From contig DAIDOU010000271.1 of the NCBI GenBank assembly GCA_027458945.1, positions 1 to 6,648 on the forward strand: 6,648 bases of DNA. Reading direction: 5' to 3'. The translations under genes and the position numbers were made by a program. This DNA is from Acidobacteriota bacterium. Lineage in GTDB: Bacteria; Acidobacteriota; Thermoanaerobaculia; Thermoanaerobaculales; Thermoanaerobaculaceae. The notes below the pieces were generated by a model. That model had not been told where the DNA came from and did not search any database. It saw nothing but the letters and a program-made list of their open reading frames with translations. The first letter of the stretch is position 1. The number at the start of each line of letters is the position of its first letter. Below, one piece after another: positions 5,967 through 6,648 of this stretch.

Positions 5967-6363
5967 CGGCGGGCGGCGACGGCGAGGCGGACCGTCGCGA
6001 GCTGGAGCTTGGCCAGCTGACGGTCGAGCGCCTTCCCCCCGGCGGTCTTGAGCGCCGCTTCGGCCGCGGCCCGGTCGGCCCTGGCAGCGTCGACGTCGAT
6101 CTCGGAGGGAAGCTCCGCGCGGTCGGCGAGCACGGTGACGACGTCGTCCGCCACCTCGGCGAAGCCGTTCTGCACGGCGAGCACGTGGTCGCGCCCGCCG
6201 GCGCGGTAGGCGAGCTCGCCGACGCGCAGCGTGGTCAGCAGCGCCGCGTGCCCGGGAAGGATGCCGAGCGTGCCGAGCGGCCCGGGCAGCGTCACGGTGT
6301 CGGCGTCGCCCTCGACCACCACCCGGGTCGGGGTGATCACCTTGACGTACAGGCGGCCGTCGC

Positions 6364-6367
<4 letters not shown>
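5963..6367 (-). CDS. atpC: ATP synthase F1 subunit epsilon
   Basis: The epsilon subunit is part of the central rotor stalk of F1Fo ATP synthase. It couples gamma to the c-ring and can inhibit ATP hydrolysis through its C-terminal helices. At 134 residues it has the normal length. The N-terminal beta-sandwich shows YVKVITPTRVVVEG (7-20), the hallmark GTLGILPGHAALLTTL (32-47) and VQNGFAEV (65-72). A helical hairpin follows (about 91-131), rich in Ala and Arg. The start is GTG at 6367, with GGAGG (6375-6379) 7 nt upstream, and it overlaps the atpD stop in GTGA. The stop likewise overlaps the GTG of the PLD gene. Order and coupling match the usual atpD-atpC end of the operon; what is less usual is the gene attached after it. 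Confidence 0.96.

Positions 6368-6648
<281 letters not shown>

Noticed and set aside
4689..6020. 443-residue plus-strand open frame antisense to the PLD gene
   Set aside because: Its Asp/Val/Ala/Arg-rich translation mirrors the PLD coding strand and shows no domain, and the minus strand has two intact HKD motifs.

Overview
This is a 6.6-kb stretch of GC-rich bacterial chromosome (roughly 70% GC by eye), densely coded, with every gene on the minus strand except one. It holds the 3' end of an ATP synthase operon, a complete bacillithiol (BSH) biosynthesis operon, a secreted chalcone-isomerase-like protein and part of an RDD membrane protein. A bsh operon in such GC-rich DNA, with a lipoprotein and a periplasmic-type protein nearby, suggests a high-GC non-Firmicute. 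Acidobacteriota (for example Thermoanaerobaculia-like lineages) or Gemmatimonadota are my best guesses, but the window contains no phylogenetic marker strong enough to decide. No mobile element, tRNA, rRNA or CRISPR array was seen.

Layout, reading the minus strand from the right edge. The C-terminal part of atpD (F1 beta) overlaps atpC (epsilon) by 4 nt. atpC in turn overlaps, by 4 nt, a phospholipase D / cardiolipin-synthase-like lipoprotein (4698-5966). A short convergent gap with a GC-rich hairpin separates this from the only plus-strand gene, a 189-aa exported chalcone-isomerase-like protein (4090-4659). A 119-bp divergent region follows, and then the bsh operon: bshC (2423-3970), bshB1 (1656-2429) and bshA (544-1659). 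Its genes overlap by 7 nt and 4 nt. After a 103-bp gap carrying a plausible promoter comes the RDD-family gene, which runs off the left edge.

The three bsh genes encode the whole known pathway. BshA joins GlcNAc from UDP-GlcNAc to L-malate, BshB1 removes the acetyl group, and BshC adds cysteine to give the thiol. The most unusual local feature is a perfect four-copy heptanucleotide repeat (TGGTCCG) inside the last codons of bshB1, 22 nt before the bshA start. Because 7 is not a multiple of 3, gaining one unit would fuse BshB1 in frame to BshA, and losing one would send BshB1 into a long out-of-frame tail. Also worth a second look are the PLD lipoprotein tied translationally to the ATP synthase operon, an altered motif in BshC, and a hairpin that may mask the bshC ribosome-binding region.

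The window is mostly recognisable biology in an unusually compact arrangement. I see no clearly undescribed multi-gene system.
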